DNA of 64,000 nt from contig JAGWUP010000013.1 of NCBI GenBank assembly GCA_028868375.1, forward strand, positions 1 to 64,000, written 5' to 3'. Under the pieces are notes generated by a model, which was given only the letters and a program-made list of their open reading frames with translations, did not search any database and had not been told where the DNA came from. Source of the DNA: Elusimicrobiota bacterium (GTDB lineage Bacteria; Elusimicrobiota; Elusimicrobia; UBA1565; UBA9628). Below are positions 1-8,148 of the stretch, piece after piece. The translations under genes and the position numbers were made by a program. How positions within the stretch are numbered: the stretch's first letter is position 1; every line of letters starts with the position of its first letter.

Positions 1-1303
1 GCTTGGAGCTCATGGCGATGTAGGCGCCGCCGTAGGCCTTGCGCAGGATGACGCTGATCTTGGGCACCGTGGCCTCGCAGTAGGCGTGCAGGATCTTGGC
101 GCCGTGGCGGATGATGCCGCCGTGCTCCTGCTGGACGCCCGGCCAGTAGCCGGGCACGTCGACCAAGGTCAAAATCGGTATGTTGAAGGCGTTCAAGAAG
201 CGGATGAAGCGGGCCGCCTTGTCGGAGGCGTTGATGTCGAGCGCCCCGGCCAGGTGGGCGGGATTGTTGGCGACGACTCCCATGACCTCGCCGCCCATGC
301 GGATGAATCCGACGACGATGTTCTTCGCGTAGGCGGCGTGGACCTCGAAGAACTTGTGCTCGTCGGCGATCTGCCAGACGATGTGGTGCATCCGGTAGCT
401 CTTGCGCGGATCGAGGTCGCACATCATCTCCAAAAGCGGGGTCGTGCGCCGGACCGGGTCCGGGTTGGCCACGCGCGGCGGCCGCTCCCAGCGGTGCTGC
501 GGAAGATACGACAGCAACTCGCGCACCTGGCGGAAGCAGTCCGGCTCCGACTTGGCGATGAACTGGCAGACGCCGGACTTGGCCGCGTGGGCCTCGCTGC
601 CGCCCAGGGCGTCCAGGCTCACCTCCTCGCCGGTGGCGGCCTTGACGACGTCCGGGCCGGTGACGAACATCTGCGAGATGCCCTCGACCATGAAGACGAA
701 GTCGGTCAGCGCCGGCGAGTAGACCGCTCCCCCCGCGCAGGGGCCCAGGATCACGGAGATTTGCGGGATGACCCCCGAGCACTTGGTGTTCCTATAAAAG
801 ATCTCCGCGTAGCCGTCCAGGGAGTCGACGCCCTCCTGGATCCTGGCCCCGCCGGAATCCAGCAGGCCGACGACCGGGCAGCGGTTCTCGTAGGCGAGAT
901 CCATGATCTTGCAGATCTTCAAGGCATGGGCCAGCCCCAAGGAGCCGCCCAGCACGGTGAAATCCTGGGCGTAGACGCAGACCTCGCGCCCGTTGATCGT
1001 CCCGAAGCCGGTGATCACCCCGTCGCCGGGGACCTGTTTGTCCTTGAGCCCGAAGTCCGCGGCCCTGGTGGAGACCAGCAGGTCCGTCTCCTGGAAGCTG
1101 CCCTCGTCGAGCAGGTAGTGGATGCGCTCGCGCGCGGTGAACTTCCCGCGCGCCTTCTGCGCCGCCACGCGCTTGTCGCCGCCGCCCTGCATGGCCGCCT
1201 CGGCGGCCTCGCGCATGCGCAGCACGGTGGCCGCGGCCGGCTTCTCGCGCTTCTGCTTGGCCGTCGCCTCTGCGTTTGCCTTGTTCTTGGCGTTTTCGCT
1301 CAT
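1..1303 (-). CDS. acyl-CoA carboxylase, carboxyltransferase beta subunit (propionyl/methylmalonyl type), 3'-truncated by window
   Basis: Reading the minus strand from the ATG at 1303 gives an uninterrupted protein that runs off the left edge. It matches biotin-dependent carboxyltransferase beta subunits (PccB/MmdA/AccD5-like): a basic N-terminus with ARGKFTARERI, LLDSGGARIQEG around residue 165, ILGPCAGGAVYSPAL, FVTGPDVVKAATGE, GGSEAHAAKSGV, and in the second half NNPAHLAGALDINASDKAARF and LVDVPGYWPG. The family moves carboxyl groups between carboxybiotin and short acyl-CoAs (propionyl- or acetyl-CoA, or the decarboxylase/transcarboxylase reactions). The exact substrate cannot be read here, and no biotin carboxylase or carrier gene is visible. 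An extended -10 (TGC TATAAT, 1312-1317) lies 8 bases before the ATG, so the mRNA is probably leaderless. Confidence 0.93.
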   Translation of the reverse strand, partial: MSENAKNKANAEATAKQKREKPAAATVLRMREAAEAAMQGGGDKRVAAQKARGKFTARERIHYLLDEGSFQETDLLVSTRAADFGLKDKQVPGDGVITGFGTINGREVCVYAQDFTVLGGSLGLAHALKICKIMDLAYENRCPVVGLLDSGGARIQEGVDSLDGYAEIFYRNTKCSGVIPQISVILGPCAGGAVYSPALTDFVFMVEGISQMFVTGPDVVKAATGEEVSLDALGGSEAHAAKSGVCQFIAKSEPDCFRQVRELLSYLPQHRWERPPRVANPDPVRRTTPLLEMMCDLDPRKSYRMHHIVWQIADEHKFFEVHAAYAKNIVVGFIRMGGEVMGVVANNPAHLAGALDINASDKAARFIRFLNAFNIPILTLVDVPGYWPGVQQEHGGIIRHGAKILHAYCEATVPKISVILRKAYGGAYIAMSSK

Positions 1304-1328
1304 GGAGGCCCATTATAGCACAGCGTGG

Positions 1329-1357
1329 TTGACAGGCTTTCCCCTTTCCGTTAAGAT
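1329..1357 (+). promoter_or_regulatory. candidate sigma-70 promoter for the gene at 1365
   Basis: TTGACA (1329-1334), a 17-base spacer, then TAAGAT (1352-1357), which shares 4 of 6 positions with TATAAT. The predicted transcript start falls on or next to the ATG at 1365, which argues for 1365 rather than the in-frame ATG at 1356 inside the -10. Confidence 0.5.
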
Positions 1358-1364
1358 GGCCCTG

Positions 1365-1982
1365 ATGTCTTCTCTGCTTGCCGACTTCTGGTTTTGGGTC
1401 TCCGCGGCGGGGTTTTTGACCAGCGGGCTGCTGTTCGTCTTTTTGCTGGGCCGCTACCGCGCCGCCGTCGAGTCCGAGGACGAGGCCCTCGACGCCGAAT
1501 TGCCCCAGCCGGTGCCGCTGGAGGAGGGGCCCGCCGAGCCGCTTTCCGAGCCGGAACCACTGGCGCGGCCGCAGGCCGTCGAGCCCTTAGCAAGGCCGCA
1601 GCCGGCCGAGGCAGTCGCCGCGGCCGACCCGATACTGCCCTACCTGCAGGGTCTGGAGGCTCAATTGGGGCGCATCGACCGGGACCTGGCGGCGCTCAAG
1701 TCGCTGACGTCCCGGCAAGCCTCCCAGGGCGAGGCCATCCTCGAGGCTGTTTTTGATTTATCCCGAAGGCTGGAGCGCCGCAAGCAAGCCCCCGCGGCGC
1801 AGCCAGCCGCCGCTCAAGCATCGGAAGAACCGGCCGCTCAAGCGCCGCAAGAACCCGCCGCCCCCGCGTTGGAGCCGGCCGCGGTGCTCGAGCCGGCGCA
1901 GGCCGCTTCCGAGGCGCAGGCCGAGCCGGTTGCCGTAGAGTCCGCGAAGCCGGCCCGCAAGGGGCCCGTCTGGCCCATCTGA
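1365..1982 (+). CDS. single-pass membrane protein with proline/alanine-rich tail and coiled coil, unknown
   Basis: About 205 residues. Near the N-terminus LADFWFWVSAAGFLTSG and the following residues form one membrane segment, followed by an acidic, Pro/Ala/Glu-rich linker. The middle stretch ILPYLQGLEAQLGRIDRDL and what follows to about residue 130 has a heptad pattern consistent with a short coiled coil. The tail is low-complexity with repeated PAA/EPAAQ units and ends in a basic cluster. I recognise no family. The layout (N-terminal anchor, spacer, coiled coil) suggests an envelope scaffold. The next gene begins within about 25 bases, so the two probably share a transcript. ATG 1356 is an alternative start. 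Confidence 0.6.
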   Translation: MSSLLADFWFWVSAAGFLTSGLLFVFLLGRYRAAVESEDEALDAELPQPVPLEEGPAEPLSEPEPLARPQAVEPLARPQPAEAVAAADPILPYLQGLEAQLGRIDRDLAALKSLTSRQASQGEAILEAVFDLSRRLERRKQAPAAQPAAAQASEEPAAQAPQEPAAPALEPAAVLEPAQAASEAQAEPVAVESAKPARKGPVWPI

Positions 1983-2005
1983 GTCGCGCCCTCCGGCTTG
2001 CGGCC

Positions 2006-2944
2006 TTGCCGGCGGCGTTGGCCCTTCCGCTCCTGGCCGCCGTTCGCTGCGAAGCGGGCCTGCTGCCCGGCCATCCCTTCTCCAACGCCGCCTCCGGAAC
2101 GACGTCCGCGGCCTTCTTGAAGCTTCCCAACGGGGCGCGCTACGAGGCCCTGGGCGGGGCGGCGGCGGCGTTCGCCTCCGGCCCCGAGGCCCTCTTTTGG
2201 AATCCCGCGGGCTTGGTGGGCTCCGGCCAGGACCTCTCGCTTTCCTACGGCGCGCTGTTGGAGAGCGCCTACGAGGGCGCGGCGGCCTACCGTCTGTCGC
2301 CGTTGGGTCCGGTCTCCCTGGCCCTGGGCGCGCAGTATCTCTCCCAGTCGGCGCTGACCTCCTTTGATTCCGTGGGCGATCCCACGGGGAGCTTCGCTCC
2401 CTACGACTTGGCGCTGACGGCCGGAGCCGGCATGCCGCTGGGCGGCCTGCGCCTGGGGGCCGCCGCCAAGCTGATCCATTCCTCCCTGGCCGATCAGTCG
2501 GCGACGACGGCGGCCGTCGATCTGGGCCTCCAGGCGGACCACGTCTCCGACGTCGGCGACGGTCCGCTGGACCTGGGCGCCTCCCTCTCCAATCTCGGGC
2601 CGGGCTTGAAGCTGGGCAGCGTCGCCTCCCCCCTGCCGCTGACGATCCGCGGCGGGGCCGCCTGGCATGCCTCGCCGAACTTCAATTTCCTGCTCGACTT
2701 GCTCATCCCGGTCGACCAGGACCCCTACGTCTGCATCGGCGGGGAGGCGCGCCTGCCCACCGGCGCCGGGGATTACCTCCTGCGCATGGGCTTTAACCAA
2801 GCCCACGCCCACGGCATCGACGGCTTGACCGGCCTGACCCTTGGCGCCGGGTTCGACTGGCCGGGCCTGCGCCTCGACTACGCCTGGGTGCCCTACGGGG
2901 ATCTCGGCATGACCCACCGCGTGACGCTGGCCTTTCGGCTCTGA
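2006..2944 (+). CDS. outer-membrane beta-barrel protein, PorV/PorQ (UPF0164)-like
   Basis: About 312 residues with an N-terminal hydrophobic segment (ALALPLLAAV, then a cysteine) compatible with a signal peptide. The motif RYEALGGAAAAFASGPEALF followed by WNPAGL is the hallmark of the PorV/PorQ/UPF0164 group: a small-residue-rich loop, then WNPAGL, then alternating strands. Many short amphipathic repeats such as LGLRLGAAAKLI follow, and the protein ends in VTLAFRL. No ATG precedes the signal segment. A TTG at 2006 is the first usable start, and a CTG at 1979 overlapping the previous stop would add nine residues. In other phyla PorV-like barrels shuttle cargo to the surface. The role here is inferred only as an outer-membrane barrel. 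Confidence 0.72.
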   Translation: MPAALALPLLAAVRCEAGLLPGHPFSNAASGTTSAAFLKLPNGARYEALGGAAAAFASGPEALFWNPAGLVGSGQDLSLSYGALLESAYEGAAAYRLSPLGPVSLALGAQYLSQSALTSFDSVGDPTGSFAPYDLALTAGAGMPLGGLRLGAAAKLIHSSLADQSATTAAVDLGLQADHVSDVGDGPLDLGASLSNLGPGLKLGSVASPLPLTIRGGAAWHASPNFNFLLDLLIPVDQDPYVCIGGEARLPTGAGDYLLRMGFNQAHAHGIDGLTGLTLGAGFDWPGLRLDYAWVPYGDLGMTHRVTLAFRL

Positions 2945-2948
2945 CGGC

Positions 2949-4076
2949 CTACAGCGCCTCGACCACCGCGGCCACGCCGCTGCCGCCTCCGGCGCAGATC
3001 GCGGCCACCCCCCGCCGCAGCCCTCGGCGCTTGAGCTCCTTGAGCAGGGTCAGGACCAGGCGGGGGCCGGTGCCGCCGAAGGGATGGCCCAGGGCCAGCG
3101 CGCCCCCGTTGACGTTGACGCGCTTTTCCTCCAAGCCCAGCTCCTTGAGCGCCACCAGCATCTGCGAGGCGAAGGTCTCGTTGATCTCGAAGAGATCGAC
3201 GTCGGCGACGCTCAGGCCCAGCCCGCCCAGGGCCTTGCGGATGGCGGCGACGGTGGCGAAGGCCATCTGGTCGGCGGGCACGCCGACGACGGCGCAGCCG
3301 AGCAGGCGGCCGATCGGCGCGCGGGCCGCCGCCGCGGCGCGCGGCGAGGCCAGCAGCAGGGCGGAGCCGCCGTCGACGACGGCATGGGTGTTGCCGGAGG
3401 TGGCGTCGCTGCCCTCGCCCAGCGCCTTGGCCTGGGCGAACTGCTCCGCCGAGGCGTTCTCCAGGATGGCGTCGTCCTCCGCGGCCCCCGGCACGGCCGC
3501 GATCTCTTCCTTAAATAGGCCGCGCGCGCGCGCGGCCGCGGCCAGGCGGTGGCTGCGCAGGGCCCAGGCGTCCTGCTCCAGGCGCGAGAAGCCGCGGGCC
3601 TTCGACATGTCCTGGGCGACCTGGGCGATGGCGCGGCCGCACATGAGGTCGTTGAAGGACGGGATAAAGACCGCGCGCGCCACCAAGCTGCAGTTGTCCG
3701 CTCCGACCGCGGCGGCCACGGAGGCCTCGCCGCGCTCCAGAGCCCAGGCGGCCGAGAGCACCGCCAACAGCCCGCTGGCGCAGGCCATTGTGACCGTCCA
3801 GCCCGGCACCTGAGGCGGCACGCCCGCGCGGTGGGCGACGTAGCGCGCCCCGTAGGTGGCGTGCGGGCCCACCGCGTAGGTGTTGCCGAAGAGCACGGCC
3901 TCGACGGCCGAAGGCGCCAGGCCGCAGCGCGCGAGCGCGCCCTTGAGCGCGGCGGCTCCCAGGTCGAAGGGATCGAGGGGCTTGAGCGCTCCCCCCCTCT
4001 GGCCGTCGGGCTTGACGCCTCCGGCCCAGACGCAGAACGGGGTGCGGGCTCCCTCCAGAATCAGAATGTCGCTCAT
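2949..4076 (-). CDS. thiolase (acetyl-CoA C-acyltransferase)
   Basis: 375 residues from the ATG at 4074-4076, preceded by a good Shine-Dalgarno (AAGGAG). The acyl-accepting cysteine is C99 in TMACASGLLAV. Other thiolase motifs are DLFEINETFASQ, NVNGGALALGHPFGGTGPR with the catalytic His, and the C-terminal AAICAGGGSG with the second catalytic Cys. It catalyses reversible thiolytic cleavage or Claisen condensation of acyl-CoAs. The start codon overlaps the suhB stop (ATGA), so it is the last gene of a hemD-suhB-thiolase operon. Degradative versus biosynthetic direction cannot be read. An acyl-CoA carboxylase subunit lies 1.6 kb away on the same strand. Confidence 0.93.
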   Translation of the reverse strand: MSDILILEGARTPFCVWAGGVKPDGQRGGALKPLDPFDLGAAALKGALARCGLAPSAVEAVLFGNTYAVGPHATYGARYVAHRAGVPPQVPGWTVTMACASGLLAVLSAAWALERGEASVAAAVGADNCSLVARAVFIPSFNDLMCGRAIAQVAQDMSKARGFSRLEQDAWALRSHRLAAAARARGLFKEEIAAVPGAAEDDAILENASAEQFAQAKALGEGSDATSGNTHAVVDGGSALLLASPRAAAAARAPIGRLLGCAVVGVPADQMAFATVAAIRKALGGLGLSVADVDLFEINETFASQMLVALKELGLEEKRVNVNGGALALGHPFGGTGPRLVLTLLKELKRRGLRRGVAAICAGGGSGVAAVVEAL

Positions 4077-4867
4077 GGATGTCTCCTTAGTACGGTGGCC
4101 AGCTCCGCGTGCAGGCGGCCGTTGGTGGCCAGGGTCCGGCGGCCGAAGCATTCCAGCCGGTCCCAGCCCTTGCCGTCAAAATCGCCGACGCGCCCGCCGG
4201 CCTCGCGGACCAGCAGCAGCCCGGCGGCCACGTCCCAGGGCTTGAGCTCCTGCTCCCAGAAGCCGTCGGCGCGACCGGCGGCGACCCAGGCCAGGTCCAG
4301 GGCCGCCGAGCCGCTGCGGCGCAGGTCGTGGCAGCGCGTCAGGACGTCGCGGAAAATCTCCGCGTAATAGGCCGAGCGCTCGGCGCGGTCGTAGGCGAAG
4401 CCGGTGATGAGCAGGCTGTCGGAAAGCCGCCGCGCCTTGGAGACGCGCAGGGACCGGCCGTTAAGGCTGGCGCCCGCCCCCGCCTCGGCAAGAAAGACTT
4501 CCTCGCGGAAGGGGTCGTAGACTCCGGCCAGCAGCGGGCGGACGCCTTCCAAGAGGGCGATCGAGACGCAGCAGACCGGGTAGCCGTGGGCGTAGTTGGT
4601 CGTGCCGTCCAAGGGATCGACGACCCAGACGTGGCGCGCGCCGGTTTTCTTGGCGCCGTCCTCCTCGGCCAGGTAATCGTGGTCCGGGAAGCGGGAGCGG
4701 ATCAAGGACAGGATCCAGCCCTGGCTCTCCAGGTCGGCCTGTGTGACCATGTTGGCGCGGCCCTTAAACGAGACCCGCGCGCGGCCGAAATGCCGGCGCA
4801 GGATTTTTCCTGAGCCCTCCAGGGCTTGGGCCAGCGTCCGCCGGCAGGCGGCCAGAGGCAGCCTCAT
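4073..4867 (-). CDS. suhB: inositol monophosphatase family protein (SuhB-like)
   Basis: 264 residues. It has the metal-binding motifs of the lithium-sensitive phosphatase superfamily: E68/E69 in YLAEEDG, the signature DPLDGTTNY with D84 and D87, and a C-terminal KPWDVAAG supplying the third aspartate. The family hydrolyses inositol-1-phosphate and related sugar phosphates. Bacterial SuhB can also assist rRNA transcription antitermination, which cannot be judged here. It overlaps hemD upstream and the thiolase downstream by 4 bases each (ATGA), so translation is coupled. Confidence 0.92.
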   Translation of the reverse strand: MRLPLAACRRTLAQALEGSGKILRRHFGRARVSFKGRANMVTQADLESQGWILSLIRSRFPDHDYLAEEDGAKKTGARHVWVVDPLDGTTNYAHGYPVCCVSIALLEGVRPLLAGVYDPFREEVFLAEAGAGASLNGRSLRVSKARRLSDSLLITGFAYDRAERSAYYAEIFRDVLTRCHDLRRSGSAALDLAWVAAGRADGFWEQELKPWDVAAGLLLVREAGGRVGDFDGKGWDRLECFGRRTLATNGRLHAELATVLRRHP

Positions 4868-5664
4868 CGCGCCCGCGCCCGTGTCCTCGCCCCCCCGCGC
4901 TCGCGCAATCGCCGCAGCAGGGCTTGGGCCAGGTCCCGCTCCGAGGCCGAGCGCGCCTGCGCAAGCCGCCGCGCCCCCAATCGCCGCAGCGCGGCGCTGG
5001 TCACCGGGCCGATCGAGGCGGCCAGGGCCGAGCCGTCGGCGAAGAGCCGCTTGAAGCGCGCTTGCCCCAACTGCCCGCGCAGGCGCTGGGCGGTGGAGCC
5101 GGAGGTGAAGGCGACCGCGTCGATGTTTCCGGCGTCGGCCAGGGCGCGCAGGGCCGCGGCGCTTCCGGCGTCGGAGAGGTTGCGGTAGGCGCGGGCGACG
5201 CGCACGAGCGCTCCCCGCGCGCGCAGGCGCTCGACCAACCCCGGCCGCGCGTCTTGCGCGCGCGCGATCAGCACCCGCTCGCCGGGCCGCGGCGCGATCG
5301 CGGCCGCCAGCGCCTCGCCGCGGCTGACGGCGGGAACCCGCGGCCGCCAGCCCCTGCGGCGCAACGCCGCCGCGGTGGCCGGCCCGATCGCGAAGCAGCG
5401 CTTGGTCGGCCGCGGACGCGGCAAGCCCAAGGCGCGGGCCCTGCCGAAGAATGCCTCGATTGCGTTGGCGCTGGTAAAGACGGCGCAGTCCCAGCGGGCC
5501 AGCCGCCGCAGGGCCAGGTCCAGCCCCGCGTAGGAGGACGGCGGGGCGATCCGGATCGTCGGCGCGCAGACCACCCTGGCCCCGCCCCTGCGCAATCGCC
5601 GGACCAGCCCCGAGGCCTGCTCCCTGGGCCGTGTGACGACGACCAGCCAGCGCCGCTTTCCCAC
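4864..5664 (-). CDS. hemD: uroporphyrinogen-III synthase
   Basis: 266 residues, the usual HemD size. Two similar alpha/beta lobes are visible: VVVTRPREQASGLVRRL at the N-terminus, FTSANAIEAFF near residue 65, and in the second lobe FTSGSTAQRL and ASIGPVTSAALRRLG. These are the characteristic substrate-cleft loops of the family, which closes hydroxymethylbilane to uroporphyrinogen III in haem/corrinoid synthesis. No other tetrapyrrole gene is in the window. The start is GTG at 5664. A TAGAAT hexamer (5671-5676, minus strand) ends 6 bases upstream, so this first gene of the operon is probably translated from a leaderless message. Confidence 0.88.
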   Translation of the reverse strand: MGKRRWLVVVTRPREQASGLVRRLRRGGARVVCAPTIRIAPPSSYAGLDLALRRLARWDCAVFTSANAIEAFFGRARALGLPRPRPTKRCFAIGPATAAALRRRGWRPRVPAVSRGEALAAAIAPRPGERVLIARAQDARPGLVERLRARGALVRVARAYRNLSDAGSAAALRALADAGNIDAVAFTSGSTAQRLRGQLGQARFKRLFADGSALAASIGPVTSAALRRLGARRLAQARSASERDLAQALLRRLRERGGARTRARAR

Positions 5665-5711
5665 CGCGCTATTCTAGGAAAAAGCGGCCGCCGCCGGTTA
5701 TGCCGGAGCCG

Positions 5712-6923
5712 TTAGCGCTTCGGGGCGGCCGGTGTGCGTTCGATCGTCTTGAAGAATAATCCGCGGGAGATGCTGTAGCGGACTTGCATCGCGTCGGCGA
5801 CGATTTGATCAACGCGCTCGGCATCGATGCTGTCCTTTAACTTCGTCATCAACCTATCGAGATCCGCGATGAATTCTTTTTTCCCGGGGCAGACTTCCCT
5901 GAAATGCGCGATCGCCCGGATCAGCGGATCGATCATAGGGACGACGGTAGGATCGAGCGCCTTCGAATTATAGGCGCCTAGGTAATTCGGGACTTCTCCG
6001 CGCTCCCGCGCTTGCGTCAGCCGGCGCGTCAGCTCATCCGCCAGGCCGTTCTTCGTCAGGAAGGGAGTGGAGGCTATTCTCCGAACAAAACCATCCAGAT
6101 TTCGGAAGCTAGTCCTGGCGAAGAGTCGAGTCAATATTCCCAGTGTGTCGTTGAGCATCTCGCGATGCAGATTCGGGTCTTGCGCGGCTTGTCGGGGCTG
6201 CGCCGCTTGCTGCCCCTGCTCCGCGGGAGCGGCGCGCTTTGCCGCGACGCGGAACGCGAATTCACGCTCGACCCGAACGCGGCCGTTCTCGACAGGAACG
6301 AACATTCCCTTGGCCGGCGGCAGCTTGACTGCCGCAAGGCCGGCGATCCGTTGGCCAGCGCGCAGCTCGGCCTGAACATGCCGGCGGGCTTTCAACTGCG
6401 CCTGGAGGGCCGCTTTCGTGACCGCTTCATGCCTTTCCGGCCCGAGCAAGCCGTACTCGACCTGGATCATGTCTAGTGGAGCGATGGCTTTCTCATCCCA
6501 AATCTTATTCAACCGCTGCACGCGCTGCTCGATTGGGGCTTCGGGGTCTGGCTTCAAAAGTATTTTTATCGTCGCCGACAAGAAATCGCCGGCTTGGGAT
6601 GGCGTGTCTTGTGGCCCCAGCGCGGTCTCGGCGGGAGCAGCGGAGCGCTCGTGGGCGTTGTGCACGCGTATGCTGGCGGCAGCGCCCAGGGATTGCTCCA
6701 TGACGGCGGCGATTATCGGCACTCGTACGTTGTGCGTCGCGATTGTCTCATCCGAAGTAAGTCCCGGAAGCTCGGAAGGCATTCTCAGCGTGAGCGTGAC
6801 CCTGGCTGCGTTCGGCGCCGCCGGCGCGGACGCCGAGGCGCGGATCGAGACGAACCTCACCTGCGCCGCGGCCGGGCTTGCCGCCAAGGCCAAGCCGACT
6901 GCCGCCGCCAATCCCTGTCTCAT
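5712..6923 (-). CDS. secreted protein of unknown function
   Basis: 403 residues with a clear signal peptide (MRQGLAAAVGLALAASPAAA, then QV). After it comes a beta-rich region (residues 25-75), an acidic stretch, a helical region with RVQRLNKIWDEKAI, an Ala/Gln-rich linker near residue 235, and a helical C-terminal third. No family recognised. Third-position G+C is visibly lower than in neighbouring housekeeping genes. The Shine-Dalgarno is GCAGGAG, and a TAGAAT -10 lies at 6976-6981 giving a leader of about 45 bases. It is one of six secreted-protein genes with the GGGCC/TAGGCC upstream element. It is single-gene: hemD has its own promoter downstream. Confidence 0.75.
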   Translation of the reverse strand: MRQGLAAAVGLALAASPAAAQVRFVSIRASASAPAAPNAARVTLTLRMPSELPGLTSDETIATHNVRVPIIAAVMEQSLGAAASIRVHNAHERSAAPAETALGPQDTPSQAGDFLSATIKILLKPDPEAPIEQRVQRLNKIWDEKAIAPLDMIQVEYGLLGPERHEAVTKAALQAQLKARRHVQAELRAGQRIAGLAAVKLPPAKGMFVPVENGRVRVEREFAFRVAAKRAAPAEQGQQAAQPRQAAQDPNLHREMLNDTLGILTRLFARTSFRNLDGFVRRIASTPFLTKNGLADELTRRLTQARERGEVPNYLGAYNSKALDPTVVPMIDPLIRAIAHFREVCPGKKEFIADLDRLMTKLKDSIDAERVDQIVADAMQVRYSISRGLFFKTIERTPAAPKR

Positions 6924-7002
6924 GTGTTCTCCTGCAATTTTAATTCCGCGGTTGCGTCAACGGATTCCGGACTCGATTCTATCAACCCCGGGCAGACGGG
7001 GG

Positions 7003-7042
7003 ATGGGCCGTTGGTCCCAAGCCTTGTCGGGCTTTGGGCCTA
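7003..7042 (-). promoter_or_regulatory. shared secreted-gene upstream element, copy 1
   Basis: On the plus strand ATGGGCCGTTGGTCCC (7003-7018), 13 further bases, then CTTTGGGCCTA (7032-7042). The same two blocks with the same spacing occur at 19514-19553. On the gene strand it reads TAGGCCCAAAG ... GGGACCAACGGCCCAT and ends 21 bp upstream of the TAGAAT -10 (6976-6981), covering the place of a -35, which is otherwise absent. It could be an activator site or part of an RNA/DNA hairpin. Confidence 0.55.
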
Positions 7043-7064
7043 CCCCCGTTGGGTCCTACGTGCG

Positions 7065-7093
7065 TTGACAGCGACCGGGGGTTATGGGAAAAT
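7065..7093 (+). promoter_or_regulatory. promoter of the EIIA/def/fmt/ribosomal operon
   Basis: TTGACA (7065-7070), 17-base spacer, GAAAAT (7088-7093), then 6 bases to the ATG at 7100. The predicted transcript start coincides with the start codon (leaderless). Confidence 0.55.
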
Positions 7094-7099
7094 GACAGG

Positions 7100-7630
7100 A
7101 TGGCATGGTTTAAGCGCGGCCCGCAGCCCGGACCGCAGTCCGGCTCGCAGCCGGCGCGGCCGCCCGCGGCGAGGATCGACAAGCTGCTCAACGAGCGCGC
7201 GATCCTGTTTCCCACCCCCGGTCTGGAGAAGCCCGCCTTGCTGGAGGCGGCGGTGGCCGCCTGCTGTACTGGGCACGGCTTGGGCCAGCCGGCGCCGTTT
7301 TTGGCGCGGGTGCGGGAGCGCGAGGAGGGCATCAGCACGACGCTGGACATCGGCTTGTCCCTGCCGCATGCCCGCGTCGACGGGCTGGAACGGATCGCGG
7401 CCGCCCTGGCGCTGCTGCCGCATGGCGCGGCCGATCCCCGGCAGCCGGGCGTGACGATCCGGGCGATGTTCCTGTTCTTTTCCCCCAACCGGCGGGAGGC
7501 CTTCACCAGCCACCTGCAGGTCCTGCGCGGGGTCTCAAGCCTCTTCGCCCGCCCCGGCTTCTTCGATTCCCTGCTGGCCCTGCGCGAGCCCGCCCAGGTC
7601 CTGGAGCTGCTGCGGCGGCAGGCCCCATGA
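7100..7630 (+). CDS. PTS EIIA (fructose/nitrogen type)-like protein
   Basis: 176 residues. The EIIA type-2 fold is recognisable: DKLLNERAILFPTPGLEKPALLEAAV, EREEGISTTLDIGLSLPHAR with the phospho-accepting histidine, then the conserved FLFFSP and HLQVLRGVSSLF segments. Family members take phosphate from HPr and pass it to sugar permeases (EIIB/C) or act as regulators (PtsN). No EI, HPr, EIIB or EIIC is in the window, and the gene leads a translation operon, so a regulatory role is more likely than transport. The start at 7100 fits the -10 placement. The stop overlaps def (ATGA). Confidence 0.8.
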   Translation: MAWFKRGPQPGPQSGSQPARPPAARIDKLLNERAILFPTPGLEKPALLEAAVAACCTGHGLGQPAPFLARVREREEGISTTLDIGLSLPHARVDGLERIAAALALLPHGAADPRQPGVTIRAMFLFFSPNRREAFTSHLQVLRGVSSLFARPGFFDSLLALREPAQVLELLRRQAP

Positions 7631-8139
7631 GCATCCGGCGCATCGTCAAGCACGGCGAGGCCGCGCTCAAGCGCCATTCCGCTCCCGTCGATTACGAGGC
7701 CATGCGCGGGGAGCTGCCGGCCCTGCTGCGCGACATGTGGAAGACGATGTACGCCGCGCGCGGGGTGGGCCTGGCCGCGCCGCAGATCGGCCTCAACCTG
7801 CGTCTGGCCGTCATCGACGTCAAGCCGGAGGGGCGCTCGCGCAGGCTGGTGCTGATCAATCCGGAGATCGTCAAGCTTGAGGGCGAGCTGCGCGAGGAGG
7901 AGGGCTGCCTCTCGGTGCCGGGCGTCTACGCCAAGGTGCAGCGCGCCGCGCGCGCCACGATCCGCGCCCTCGACCAGAAGGGCCGGCCCTACGAGCTCTC
8001 CGGGGAGGGGCTGCTGGCGCGCGCCTTCCAGCACGAGATCGACCACTTGGACGGGAAGCTCTTCATCGACCGCCTCGCCTTCGAGCATAAGCTTCGGGTG
8101 CTGGCGGTGGTGCGGGAGCTCAAGCCGACCTGGGCTTGA
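7627..8139 (+). CDS. def: peptide deformylase
   Basis: 170 residues with all three deformylase motifs: GVGLAAPQIG (47-56), EEGCLSVPG with metal ligand C94, and QHEIDHLDG with H136, E137 and H140. It removes the N-formyl group from nascent proteins, using a metal (Fe2+ or equivalent) in the cytoplasm. It overlaps the EIIA-like gene by 4 bases, and fmt, which makes the formyl-Met-tRNA it acts on later, begins 9 bases downstream: the classical def-fmt pair. Confidence 0.97.
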   Translation: MSIRRIVKHGEAALKRHSAPVDYEAMRGELPALLRDMWKTMYAARGVGLAAPQIGLNLRLAVIDVKPEGRSRRLVLINPEIVKLEGELREEEGCLSVPGVYAKVQRAARATIRALDQKGRPYELSGEGLLARAFQHEIDHLDGKLFIDRLAFEHKLRVLAVVRELKPTWA

Positions 8140-8148
8140 GAAGCGGCG

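Noticed and set aside
1394-1756. Alternative plus-strand frame antisense or out of frame to the envelope protein gene
   Set aside because: Arg/Gly-rich composition typical of shifted frames in G+C-rich DNA. The chosen frame has the membrane helix, promoter and start.
5665-5711. Hidden gene between hemD and the secreted protein at 5712
   Set aside because: Only 47 bases; accounted for by the hemD promoter and the end of the upstream gene.
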